A stretch of DNA of 64,000 bases, taken from the NCBI GenBank assembly GCA_039111635.1, contig JBCAQO010000020.1, positions 38,680-102,679 on the forward strand. Direction: 5' to 3'. Within the stretch, counting starts at the first letter, position 1; each line of letters begins with the position of its first letter. The notes beneath the pieces were generated by a model. That model was not told the origin of the DNA. It saw only the letters and a list, made by a program, of their open reading frames with translations, and made no database searches. Positions 1 through 11,020 of the stretch are shown here, one piece after another. Made by a program: the position numbers and the translations under genes. This DNA comes from Heterobasidion occidentale (taxonomy: Eukaryota > Basidiomycota > Agaricomycetes > Russulales > Bondarzewiaceae).

Positions 1-2208
1 TCCCGTCCCTCCCTTACCATCCTTGCTACTCATATACGTGTCTTCCCCAGTCTGTCCCACTGGTTCTCCCCATCAGAGATTGTCGCCAACTTTAAGGCGC
101 CATGTCCCCCCGCCTCCTAAAACCCAGAGAACACGCTGACATGGAGCAGCACTCTCATCCGCTGAGGTGAGTGCTTGTCCCACTCTGGTTCTGTGACAGG
201 TGGCTGATTGAACTATGGGCAATGGCACAAGGGAGGCGCACAGGCTCTAACACAGCGTCAGCTGTGAATGAGCCTCGTGAAAAGGCATTGCCGTGCTGGC
301 CGCAGAGTGCCTGTGGGCACCTCCTTTCGATTTGCATGCTTGCCTTGCCATGCGCCAACCTTTTGCTCAACCAGGGCAACCCTTGGAGCCCCTACTGCTA
401 CAGCAACTCTGGCTCGTCCCAATACTAACACCGAACCTCCCAACTGGCAGCTCTTCCCCATCAACAGTGGCAGCTCCTCTGGCCACTCGGGCAGCCTCTC
501 ATCTCTCCTTAACCCTAGCAGCAGCGGGTATACCCAATCGACCAACCGATTGTTAAGATGTTGTACGCCACGTCTCTGCCATCCATGCAACACAGCGCCT
601 TGTCCATGTTGCTAGACAGCCATCCCGTGACCGGCTACTCCATCTCGTCAATCTTCTCCATACCGTACGACAACAACACGAACCATGGGTACTCGTGCGA
701 ATATTCTCGCCCGGGCTCGGGCCACCCGTGCCCTCTAACCCCGACGTCTCCCGCCCACCCTCTTACTAATCATCCATTGTCAGAGACAATACAGCCAGGC
801 AGGTGGTGAACTCATATCTATTGCCCTATGACATAGAGGAGCAACCCTCAAGCTTGCCTCAACCGCCCGGCAGTGACAACCATGCAACACATCGGTTGTG
901 CGGCATGATTCAGTTGCCCACCGTCAATCCCTGTAGCAACCTTGCGCCCTTGCGGATGGGCGACTTTGTCTGCGTGGCGCCGGCGGGAAGCGTGGGGACT
1001 CCAACGGAGATGGACAGAGGATGGAATAGCCGGTCGGTGCGACCCTTGATATCTGCAAAAGCTCATTGTCTCAAATGTCGTCCTCGCAGGCACACACTCC
1101 GCCGATGACGGATGTCCTTTGAGAAACAGACATTCACCACTGTGAGTAGTGCTTTCACGCTCAACCCTGCCTATCCCTACGCCACTTTTATTTACCCTCC
1201 AATCACTCTTTCTTTGATTATCTGCTTCATTCTCTCTCTTGCATGCATGACACCGCCAGTACAATTTAACTGACAACAGTCTTACCAACCCAGTCTCGAC
1301 CGATTTTGGCTACATCCAAATGAACCAACAACTCACCCAGTACGCGGCGAAGGCCGGAGAAGTGCAGTGAAGGAGGGGCGGGTGGGGCTTGCAGAAATAT
1401 CATAAAAATTATGCCCTCGCTCACTCGTCCGGTAGGATGCTTTCCCTTTCGTTGTCGCTCTCTACTCTTATTCACATGTATCTCACCTGTCCGTGGCTGT
1501 GCGGTTGCTTGTAGTGCTCCAGCATCACGCAGTCCCTCTTTGGATTTCCTCCGTCCCAGCGCTGTCCCCTAGTGTCCCCTGATCTTTTTCTCCCTCTCAA
1601 TTGTGTCTTTTTCTTTTTTGTAATTTGTAGTGCTCGACCACACATCATTGACATCCTCTTTAAACCCAAGGAATGGCTGGCCCACCGCAAATCACAGCGG
1701 TGTTGATCTACGCGTGTATCGCAAACGGCCATCTGGAAGTGCCATGAGCCCGTTGTTAAATGAAAATCATCCACAACTTACAGGAAGACAATCCTGCGAT
1801 AACTAGGGGTGTCTACCATGTCCAAATTGCGTGCGTCTTAAGAATCGATGACAAGTATGTCTCTCTTTCTGTACACAAGTGCAAAGTACTGAATCCTAGT
1901 GAAGCATGCTGACAGACGTCATTCAAGACAAATGTTGACATCTGCCCGGCATCTCTACTTTCCTCTCACACGCTGCTTGTTTGACACCTCCCATGCCAAT
2001 CAATACATGCAATGTGTTCGATGGCCCTTCAAACAATACCAGTATGCGCTCATAGCACCTCCAAAACTCTTTGCATTGGTACTGCTCCTCCAGAAGTCTT
2101 TGTTATTCCTTCCGCGTGGCACAAGACTCGGAGATGCAAGTGATAGTATTGTGTCTGCAGCCTCTGTATTGTCAAAAACACATATGAATACCTAGAATAG
2201 AATGTCTA
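1..2208. other. Stretch without a supportable gene
   Basis: Open frames here are short, overlap on both strands and show no family signature or plausible splice structure. The base composition is ordinary. The stretch lies just downstream of the stop codon of the KDZ-associated pseudogene (2209), so it may be the rest of that transposon, but I see no terminal repeat to prove it. Confidence 0.5.
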
Positions 2209-2831
2209 TTAAAGTATCTCGGTGCGAGGTATCTGGTAGGGAATGTGACGGTGTTTTTGCAATGAGGAAACAGTCGTACGATTCCGCCTCTTGATCATCT
2301 TATCCAAAAAAAAATTATATTGCTCCTTACGCATCTCTCATACGATGGACTGAAACCCCCCCACCCATGCATTAACCATTTCTGCAGCTGATGAGTTGAA
2401 CCTCCATTTACCATTGACAATCAAATCTTGAAAGAGTGCAGGCTTGCAATGCCAACCACAGAACTCGTCAGATTCTTTGTGTTTACTTTTCATGTGGAAA
2501 ACGTCGACCGGGAGTCCGCAATGCCTGAAATGAAGGTCCCCAACCGCATCAATAACTTTCTTGAGATGGCAGTTGTTGTCATAGAAAATGAAGCTTGGAA
2601 GTGATCGTGGTGTGGGAAAGAGTGTCCGAAGGAAGATCTGCAGTACATGAACAGATTGAAACATCCACATGCATATCAAAGAAGCAACTTACGCACACGC
2701 CATTAGGCCCCTCCGATCCATAGAAAGTTGCACGCCCGAGTATGATCCCATAAGTCGCAACACAGAGCTGCTCGTTATGAGTGCGGCGGCAACCAAAACG
2801 TGCGCGTGGCCTGATATTTCCCTCTTCATTC
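2209..2831 (-). pseudogene. KDZ-transposon-associated CxC5/CxC6 protein, 3' part
   Basis: This is the C-terminal third of a protein carried by KDZ (Kyakuja-Dileera-Zisupton) transposons of basidiomycetes. Reading downward from 2831 the frame gives a segment with NEQLCVATYGIILGRATFYG, then a 55-bp intron (2638-2692), then the family block with YDNNCHLKKVI, a DVFHMKSKH motif, two paired-cysteine/histidine sites (EFCGWHC) and GGFQSIV, ending at a TAA at 2209-2211. A TGA at 2338-2340 sits where the family has Arg (SIV-R-EM); a CGA to TGA change would explain it. The 5' part of the same gene lies at 13636-15983, because a gypsy element has inserted between them. The cysteine clusters are known only as transposon-associated zinc-binding domains; the exact role is unknown. 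The gene is dead: split and with several stops. Confidence 0.85.
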
Positions 2832-2836
2832 CTTCC
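2832..2836. repeat. Target-site duplication of gypsy element (left)
   Basis: CTTCC directly precedes the 5' LTR and is repeated at 13636-13640 directly after the 3' LTR. A 5-bp duplication is normal for Ty3/gypsy integration and fixes the element borders. Confidence 0.93.
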
Positions 2837-3438
2837 TGTTATGACTTGACCAATCGGAGCCTGTCGGAGCTGGTCTATCTGATGGTTCAAGCATCACATG
2901 CTAGGCGGCTCCACCATGGAGCGTACATCAAGGTATTTGGCATGTCCTTACGATCCGACCGAACCGATGGTTCTTCAAGACATCGGTAGAGGATATATGG
3001 GAAGGGTCAACGATGCAGCGGATTGATAAGACAGGCATTCACATGCCATGGGCTTAGGGCTTATGGGTAAGCACCTCGTCACACCAGGATGGATAGGTGC
3101 GACTGGAGAAGTACAAGAGTAGGTGCCGGCTGAGAAAGATGGCGACCACAGCTCTCCTGGGATGGGTACCCGGAGAAGCATACGGACTCTTACCCTATAC
3201 CCTATACAGTATATAAGGCCCATAGAATAGGCTGAGGATCTTCAGTCTATTCTCCTTGTTTAGTAGCAGTCTTCCTACTGCTACCCTTGTTCCCTACTGT
3301 CCTCCTACGGTAGAATCATCATTGAACCTTCCTGTACCATTGCCTGATACAGTCGAGACCGCCCCCACCACTCAGTCCACCGTGCGACCTAGGGAAGAAC
3401 CTGTTACTCTTGGGTTATCAAACGAGCAGTTCGTAACA
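2837..3438 (+). repeat. 5' LTR
   Basis: 602 bp, beginning TGTTATGAC and ending GTAACA (TG...CA). It matches 13034-13635 with 11 differences, all transitions, nine of them explicable as CpG deamination in one or other copy. It contains a TATA box and predicted start of transcription (separate entry). Confidence 0.95.
3210..3253 (+). promoter_or_regulatory. LTR core promoter and predicted RNA start
   Basis: TATATAAGG starts at 3210. The sequence AGTCTATTCT at 3244-3253 lies 34 bp downstream, at the expected distance for transcription start, and is exactly complementary to AGAATAGACT at 3441-3450. In Tf1-type elements the first 11 nt of the RNA fold back to prime reverse transcription, so this pairing supports both the start site and the priming mode. 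The same TATA and start sequence are kept in the 3' LTR. The start site itself is inferred. Confidence 0.7.
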
Positions 3439-3440
3439 CT

Positions 3441-3450
3441 AGAATAGACT
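3441..3450 (+). promoter_or_regulatory. Primer-binding site, self-priming type
   Basis: AGAATAGACT begins two bases after the LTR end (3438). It shows no evident match to a tRNA 3' end, but is the perfect 10-nt reverse complement of 3244-3253 in the LTR, just downstream of the TATA box. This is the arrangement of the Tf1/sushi family, in which the RNA 5' end serves as primer. Confidence 0.75.
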
Positions 3451-3678
3451 CGCTTTTGCCCCTACCTTGCACCACACTTTGCTTGCTGCCACACTCTTTC
3501 TCACAACCCTCATCGGTGGCATAGACCCCCACCGGAGAGTGTTACCTCATACACCCTGGAGCAAGACCTAGGCCTAGGATACCCACCAGGCACTAGACGA
3601 ACCCACAACCAACTCCGACAAGATAATCGTCCTATCCATCAAAGGGGAAACCATTGGTATTACTCCAACACCAATTGA

Positions 3679-5110
3679 TTAGCCCCTCCAAACTTTGATA
3701 ACTGCTCGTACCGAGAAGGACAATATTTCTTCACAAGAGAAGATGGAACAGAAGCTGAGTGGGCTTGGGACGAAATAGCAGAAGACTGGGTAGAGCCACC
3801 CCAGTATAGGAACCCCGAACCGGAAATCCCAGACACATTGGAAGAAGAAGAAAGAACATCCGAGTCCAAATCCTCAGATATTCAAACACCGATCAATACC
3901 CAAACCATCGAACATAATAACAATATGACAGATATAGCAGCTCCCCCTACGACAGTATCATCTGGAAGGGGCAAGCTTAGACTCCCCAATAATTTCGACG
4001 GAGATAGAACACGATCACAGAAGTTTATTGTGAATTGCCTCCTCCTTTTCACAGTGGAATCAGACTGGTACAGGACGGATGAAGACAAAGTTTCCCTCGC
4101 CCTCTCGTGCATGAGATACGGAACGGCCGGCATATGGGCAGAGAACTTTTTAAAGAAGACAGTTGGGGCAGAACCACCTCAGGACCTCGGGACTTGGACC
4201 GATTTCCTTGTAAAGTTTAGACTTACTTCAATTCAAGGAAACGAACCTTACAGACAAGGCCCGAAGCGCTCTTATGTCTTTCTCTCAAGGGAAGATGACG
4301 GTGGACGAATACTCCAATCAGTTCGCCCTTATAGCCGCCGATGCCAACATCACCGACAAGGAACAAGTTCCTTACTTCCAGAGAGGGCTCGACCCAAGGG
4401 TCATGGACAAGATCTATGACAAGGAAACACCGCCGAACGACACAATCCAAGACTGGATCAATACCGCCTGTGAAATAGATGGACGGCTGAGAGCCCGAAA
4501 TGCTCAAAAGGTGATCCTCGCCAACTCCACCTCATTCCGAAGCAATTTCCTCAATTGTTTTCACCACCAACCCGCTCTCCGCTACAACTCTACCACCGCA
4601 CCTTGCAGAATGAACAACCAAGTGGTTGACATGGACATTGATGCCTCTCGAAAGAGAGATGCTGCTCGTCAGAAGCGCACCCATGACAGCAAGCCCCCTA
4701 CCCATTGTTTTAACTGTAGAAGAGAGGGACATTGGGCGAATAAATGACGTTCCCCTCGTAGAAGCATTCCCCCTGCTCGAGGAAATCCGCGCGGACTGAT
4801 GCATGGAGGAGGTAGAAGAACTCGCGCTACAGACTTGGAGGATGAAGACGATCAAGAATCCCCACTGGGAAACGGTGTGGGACTACATAGAGGACTGGAG
4901 GAGGGGAGTTCTCATGGCCACCACGGTTGGGTACCACAACCTAGTCATCCAGTGGAACGTCAGGACCCTTCCCCAGGGAGCGGAGGATCACGCCAGAGCA
5001 ATGGAGAGCGCTACGTACCGCCTAACGGACGACGAGGCGACGGACCCATCCATGATATTGATGGCGTCCGAGCACTCTTCAGAGAAGTAGGGAAAGAGAA
5101 GGCCAACTAA
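3679..5110 (+). pseudogene. gag: Retrotransposon gag (frameshifted)
   Basis: Structural capsid protein of the gypsy element. The frame opens after a TGA at 3676-3678; an ATG lies at 3925, but the coding signal extends upstream of it. The capsid-like region includes LPNNFDGDR and a helix-rich segment. Near 4243 the frame changes (from frame 1 to frame 2), and the text then continues with DKARSALMSFSQGKMTVDEY and the typical FQRGLDPRV block. A CCHC zinc knuckle follows (CFNCRREGHWANK), but the last cysteine codon is TGA (4745-4747). The same frame then reopens and runs as a basic, Gly/Arg-rich tail to a TAA at 5108-5110. Pol is in the -1 frame relative to this tail, as is usual for gag-pol. The frameshift and the stop make the copy non-functional. 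Confidence 0.85.
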
Positions 5111-5220
5111 ATGTTAACAGATCTAACAGTGGATTTTTCCTGACCTCTCCTTCACCAGCCGAAGAGAGGGGGTCAAGAAAACCCGAGTACAATTCCCCGT
5201 CATGTATTCGAATCGGAGCA

Positions 5221-8200
5221 ATGAGCAGCCACATCATTACCCCCATTCAACTTGACGTGCGATTGACAACTCGAGGAAGGAGCGCTGGAGCCAGAGCCAC
5301 TATCGACTCAGCCTGTGAAGGGATTTTGGTGAACAAAAAGTGGGTACGAAAGCACAACCTTCCAACCTACCCGTTAAACCGCCTTATCCGTGTTTGCAAT
5401 GTCGATGACACCGTCAACAAGGCAGGCCTCATTCGACGAGGCTTAGACGCGAATCTCACCGTCAAGGACAGACGGGGGAGAACCCATACTGAATGCGTCC
5501 AGATGTTCATCACCAATCTAGGGAAAGACGACATGCTCCTAGGAACAGATTGGCTGAAATACCATGACCCCTCCATCGGGTGGAGGCGCCGTGAAGTACA
5601 CTTTGATTGATGCCCCAAAAACTGCCAACAACCATATGGTTTTACCAAGGCAAGGGAAGAGCCTACCAAGAAGGCATGGCTAGCAAAACTACGCGGTGAC
5701 AAGATTCCTCAGCGGACGAAACCGCATCTTGTCTCTGGGCCGGCAGGACCTTCGTGGACTTGGACTAAAGAACAGTGGCGTCAAGTCCCAGCGAAGGAAT
5801 GGAAATCCCGGCTTTTAGAAACGCTCGAGCATAAGTCCCAACAAAACAAGGCTCGGAAATGGCTCGAGGAACAAAAAGCCGAAGGGGAGGAACGCCGGCG
5901 AACTTTGAAAAAGGACGCTCAGGGCGAAGCTTCAAGGAAAATTGCCAAAAAGGCGCAAATACCGTTTGACTCCTCCACAATGGATAGCGGAGAAGAACCC
6001 GTCATCAGAAAGGTGGCTCCCGAACCCTCGGGGTTGGCTAGCTTTGACGAAGACTTAGAGGAGGAAATCGACACGACCGATCTGAAGGACCGAGTACCGT
6101 CAGAATATCATTCCTACCTCGACATTTTCAGCAAGAGACGATCGCAACGGCTCCCCAAACACATGATCTGGGACCACGCAATAAATCTCAAACCGTCGTT
6201 TAAACTCCAAGCTCCAAGGATATTCCCCTTGAGCCCGGATAAACACAACGAGCTAGGGAAATTCGTCAAGGAGCACCTTTCTAGAGGGACAATATGTCGG
6301 TCGACAGCACCTAGTGCAGCCTCCTTTTTCTTTATAAACAAGAAGGATGGAAAACTACGCCCGGTACAGGACTATCGCCACCTTAATGAGCACACCATTC
6401 GAGACGTCACCCCCTTGCCTCTGATCCAAGAACTCTTGGATATTATTCGAGGGGCAACGGTATTCTCGAAGTTGGATGTTTGGTGGGGATATAACAATGT
6501 GCGCATCAAAGAAGGGGACAAGTCCAAAGCGGTGTTTGTAACGCCCCTGGGACTCTTTGAACCCACAGTAATGTTCTTCGGGCTGTGCGATTCCCCAGGG
6601 ACCTTCCAGGCCATGATGAACATGATCTTCCAAGAGCTCATACTGGCCCGAAATATTGCGGTATACATCGACGACATCCTCATCTTCACAAGGATCACGG
6701 CAGAACACATCATGATCGTTCACCGAGTCCTCCAAATCCTGTGCGACAATGATCTGTATCTCAAACCAGAGAAATGCGAGTTCCACAAGAAAAAGCTAAA
6801 CTATTTGGGATACACGATTTCAAAAGATCACGTCGCCATGGAGGACTCCAAGATTGAAGCAATTCAAGAATGGCCCATCCCTCGCACAGTCCGAGACATC
6901 CGCTCCTTCTTAGGTCTAGGGAATTTTTATCGGCGATTCATTGACAAGTTCTCTTTGATCGCGCAACCCCTACATGATCTCACCAAGAAGGACATGAAAT
7001 GGGACTGGACAACGAGTTGCCAGCAGGCTTTTGATCGATTAAAGAAAGCCTTCATCAGTCAACCCGTCCTAATATACCCCGACCCGATGTGCCCATACCG
7101 GCTTGTCACCGACGCCTCCCTCTCCGCATATGGTGCAGTCCTCTTATAGGAAGGACCTGATAATGACTGGCACCCAGTGGCGTACCTATCGGGCTCGTTT
7201 TCACCGCCCAAAAGGAACTACGACGTACATGACCGCGAACTCCTTGCAATCATCAAGGCGCTGGAACATTGGAAACACTACCTCGAAGGCGCTAGACATC
7301 CCTTTGAGATCTGGACAGACCACAAGAACCTGGAACATTTTCAGACGGCGCGAGACCTATCAAGGCGACAAGCGCACTGGAGTCTGTTTTTGTCCAGATT
7401 TGACTTCCAGCTCAGCTATAAAGCTGGAATGACCAACCACGCCGATGCTCTGTCCAGGCGTCCAGACCTTAGTGAGGGGGTGGAATCTGATAACAAGGCA
7501 CAGACTCTGCTCCCATCCAGACTTTTCACCGAATCTAGCGAAACTCTAGTAAATTCCAGCGAAAGCATACACGTCAAGGCAACAGAAATCGTATCCTCAG
7601 ACATCCTCTCCCTTATTCGACACTCGCGCTCCGAACATGACTTGCTAGTGGATGTCTCCCTCAAGAAGCTCTTGGAAAAAGGACCAAAAGCAATGAAAGG
7701 TCTCCTAGGGAAATGGACACACGAAGACGGTATCACAAGACGAGACGGTTACATATGCGTCCCAAGAGACGATCTCCTCCGGCGGACAATTGTCAAAGCA
7801 CACCATGATACGATGGCTACAGGACACCCAGGACGAGCGAAAACCTTGGAATTGGTACAACGCCACTACTGGTGGCCGAGCATGACCAAGTTTGTCCATC
7901 AATATGTAGATGGATGCGCAGTTTGCCAATCCACAAAGAACCTTCCCCACAAGACCCATCCTCCAATCCACCCATTGGAAACTACGAACACCCCTTGGCG
8001 TTTTATCTCCACCGATTTCGTAACAGACCTCCCGGAAAGCAGAGGGTACGATTCAATAAATGTGGTAGTGGACCAGGGCCTGTCGAAAGGAATAGTCATA
8101 ACTCCGTGCAAGAAGACAATCACGGCCAAGGAAACCACGACGCTCTTCCAGAATAACGTGTTCAAGTGCTACGGTCTACCAACCAAAGTGGTATCCGACA

Positions 8201-9075
8201 GAGGACCTCAGTTTGCGGCAAAATTCACGCGAGAACTATGGAAGGGCTTAGGAATCACTCCGGCCCTCAGCACGGCTTATCACCCCCAAACGAACGGAGA
8301 AACAGAACGGGTTAATCAGGAGATCAAACAGTTTTTGCGGGTATTCTGCAACTACCACCAAGATAACTGGGTAGACTTGATCCCCTTTGCAGAATTCTCC
8401 CACAACACCCGAAGACACTCCGCTACAGGGAAATTGCCGTTTGAAGTCCTCTATGGATTTAATCCGCCGTATTCGGTGGACTCAGCATTGGAGACCAAGG
8501 TGCCCGCAGTAACTGAACGTCTACGGCTAATCAAGGAAGTCCAAGAGGACGCGGCTGCCAGCCTACAGATAGCGGCGCAGCACGCCAAAGACCGGGACCT
8601 ACACTGGAAACTTCCGCAGTGGGAAACAGGAACCCAAGTTTGGTTAGAAGGAACCCATATTTGGACGACTCATCCAAAGTTCAAACTGGCACCTAGGCGT
8701 TATGGTCCTTTCCAAGTGACCGAAAGAATTGGGCCCCTGGCTTATTGGCTGAAAATACCTGAAACATGGAAGATACACCTGGTATTTCATGCCTCCGTGC
8801 TCACCAAATATCATGAGACAGCGGCCCATGGAGAGAACTTTCCCAGACCAGCACCAGAAATCTTGAATGAAGAAGAACACTACGAAGTGGAGACCATTCT
8901 AGATTCAAGGCGCCAAGGACGAGGAACCAAATACCTCGTCAAGTGGGTCAGATACTCCGAAGCGGATAACACTTGGGAACCCTTTGCCCTCCTCAAAGAC
9001 TCTGCCGATGAGGCACTTCGTGAATTTCACGAAAGCTACCCCAACAAACCCCGACCAACGGCGATTAAGTTGTGA
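5221..9075 (+). pseudogene. pol: Retrotransposon pol: protease-RT-RNase H-integrase-chromodomain
   Basis: One continuous frame apart from two stops. The aspartic protease (about 5221-5610) has IDSACEG where an active copy would have D-S/T-G, so the active site itself looks damaged; LLGTDWL follows. A TGA at 5608-5610 sits before CPKNC, where Arg is expected. Reverse transcriptase carries KLDVWWGYNNVRI and the catalytic YIDD at 6664-6675. RNase H starts at VTDAS and is interrupted by TAG at 7147-7149. Integrase has an HHCC zinc finger (about 7801-7925), catalytic D at 8014, D at 8197 and E at 8305 (D,D-35-E spacing) and a GPF/Y module near 8700. The chromodomain (about 8880-9040; YLVKWVRYSEADNTWEP) is typical of chromoviruses and targets integration to marked chromatin. 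Without the stops it would be about 1,280 codons. Confidence 0.93.
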
Positions 9076-9135
9076 AGGGGTATATAAAGGAGAGCGACCC
9101 TCCTTTATCGAAAGCAAGGATATCCTCCCCAGCAC

Positions 9136-10515
9136 ATGTCCAACCACTCCTCTCTTGATTACTCCCCAGGACGCGCTATGCTCATCTATGAAGGAACTAC
9201 CTCTTCACCATCAAGGAACCCCTCACCAGACATCATTTTGGCCGTGGCCAACCCCGACACTGGACGACCTAGCCAAGGCAGCCACCCAGCATCTTCAGAG
9301 GGAGTTTCCGTACCAGTCTCCACCCGTCTCCCCACACTCACCGCCGAAGATCGAGCGGAACTACGAGCCTCATCTCGGATTGAGGGAACTCATGACGAGC
9401 ACGATGAGAGATGTCAAGAAGAAGGAAGACCTTCTCCGCCAACGCCTCCGCAACCGACGACAACGTTGGCTCAAGGAAACGCAAGACCGGAGACGAGAAG
9501 TAGCGGAGGACAAAGAAACCATGCAAGTTTGGCAACGCCTACAGTTACTGAGACAGGTATACGCGAATCAGCAACGACTAGTGCATCGGCTGCCAGGACC
9601 AGAGGACCCCCTGTCGGTGGTGGAAATCTGCACCCCCGAGAATTGGAAGGATTAGGGGATGCGCTGCTCCAGCGCACCACAATCTCGGCGGTAATACAGA
9701 TGGCCACAGCGCTAGCCTTACAGAGGCTCGCTAATTACTTCACAGGGCAACCAGGGAGTGAGAACAGTGACGTTCCCAGGCGCCTCGCAGACGCAAGTGA
9801 CCAGGTCCGGCTTTTGGCCTATGCCGACGATCATCGAGCGGCCTCCTGGTATGCCAGAGGAAATAATGGGGCATACGCCCTACTCATCCATCCCGACGAA
9901 TTCTCCTCCTTCATCAACCTGGAGCTCTTACCTGCCCTCATCTCGAGCACAGATCCAGTACTCTCTCCTCACCCCCAGCCCGTTCGGATTGACCCGTTCC
10001 GCGTCCAGCCAGAGAATGATGAAACCAGCAGGGCCATACCAGCGTCGATCAGTCGAGACGCCGCTGTCCAGACGGAATATGTTTGGACCACGGTACAACG
10101 ACAGGCACGACGAGATCAAGAGGCCTTTCCTCCCATATCGACAGGACAATCCACTGGGCAGGACGCCGGAGGCAGCAATGAGGAGCATCCTCCAAGGTAC
10201 AGGAGGAACGAGAGACGAGGGAACCCGAGGACAAGAGCGACACCCAAACCCGGCCGAGATAGTCTTAGAAGAACTCAACCAAGAGATTCGCCGGCTCCAA
10301 ACCGTCCTCAAGATAATCGAACTGAGGGAACGCATCCTCACTTTGGCAGACGAGCTCAAATCCGCCAGCGACCGGCTCAGCGAACTGCTGCCTGGACTTG
10401 GGCAGAATTAGACGCATGGAATGAGGTCGATAATGGGAACTACGACGACGCCGATCCATATTACCGACCCGACGAGGGATACGGAGATTTTGGGGACATT
10501 GGCGGAGGATATTAG
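9136..10515 (+). CDS. Extra ORF of the gypsy element, unknown function
   Basis: A 459-codon open frame starts 60 bp after pol and runs without a stop to 10515. It is rich in Pro, Ser, Thr, Arg and Asp; the middle (about 9650-9960) looks more ordered, with ALLQRTTISAVIQMATALAL followed by an acidic stretch. I recognise no domain and no envelope-like membrane span. Unusually, a second frame (frame 2) is also open over most of the same DNA, 8984-9655 and 9758-10411. It encodes Arg/Gln/Glu-rich helical segments that look like coiled coil, including LRQRLRNRRQRWLKETQDRR and EELNQEIRRLQTVLKIIELR. Either frame, or a frameshifted mix, could be the ancestral product. Some fungal gypsy elements carry an extra 3' ORF; its function is not established. 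Confidence 0.5.
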   Translation: MSNHSSLDYSPGRAMLIYEGTTSSPSRNPSPDIILAVANPDTGRPSQGSHPASSEGVSVPVSTRLPTLTAEDRAELRASSRIEGTHDEHDERCQEEGRPSPPTPPQPTTTLAQGNARPETRSSGGQRNHASLATPTVTETGIRESATTSASAARTRGPPVGGGNLHPRELEGLGDALLQRTTISAVIQMATALALQRLANYFTGQPGSENSDVPRRLADASDQVRLLAYADDHRAASWYARGNNGAYALLIHPDEFSSFINLELLPALISSTDPVLSPHPQPVRIDPFRVQPENDETSRAIPASISRDAAVQTEYVWTTVQRQARRDQEAFPPISTGQSTGQDAGGSNEEHPPRYRRNERRGNPRTRATPKPGRDSLRRTQPRDSPAPNRPQDNRTEGTHPHFGRRAQIRQRPAQRTAAWTWAELDAWNEVDNGNYDDADPYYRPDEGYGDFGDIGGGY

Positions 10516-10750
10516 ACAAGGGAGTTAAGGAACCCCTTGTCTCAGAAGGTGACGGAGAGGAAAGGACCCTCCGCACCACAGGTACCGGTTTCACGTACAG
10601 GACACCGGCGGACGTCCTGCATGACGTTAAACTGTGAAAAGATAAGAAGGCAGGGGAAGTACCTGGCCATGCGTGTTTCAACCCTCTGGTCTGGAAGGAC
10701 AAGCATCTAACACTCTTGTTGTCAAGAGGTATTCTGACAAGCGAATCGGG

Positions 10751-10801
10751 TGTCCCGCTTGGATCCCCAGTTTTACATGACCCTTTCCGCATTAGGAGGT
10801 C
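10751..10801 (+). repeat. Imperfect 51-bp direct repeat, copy 1
   Basis: Matches 10970-11020 along its length with substitutions, sharing CCAGTTTTACA and TTTCCGCATTAGG blocks. A shorter related block (TTTACAGGGCCAACGTCCGC) occurs before the motif at 11517, suggesting the non-coding region grew by local duplication. Confidence 0.7.
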
Positions 10802-10969
10802 CTTGGATTCAACAAATAACTGGTACTGATATGCCGGCCTTCTCGATCGTGTGGCGCAACCGAGAGGCTATGATGATGCAAGAATATTGGTGGGAAATCG
10901 TGTTGCATGTTCGCCGTTGGGGAACGGCGGACCCTACCTCGCTGTCAAGGTCTGACAGGTGTCTTGGAC

Positions 10970-11020
10970 GTCCCACTTTGGATTTCCAGTTTTACAGGGC
11001 CGTTTCCGCATTAGGGGGCC
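10970..11020 (+). repeat. Imperfect 51-bp direct repeat, copy 2
   Basis: Second copy of the repeat at 10751-10801, 219 bp downstream in the same orientation. Confidence 0.7.

Noticed and set aside
155..1108. Overlapping small frames at the left edge
   Set aside because: No family text, no splice logic, overlap on both strands.
10265..10792. 175-codon minus-strand frame in the element
   Set aside because: Overlaps the extra ORF on the opposite strand; no features of a protein.
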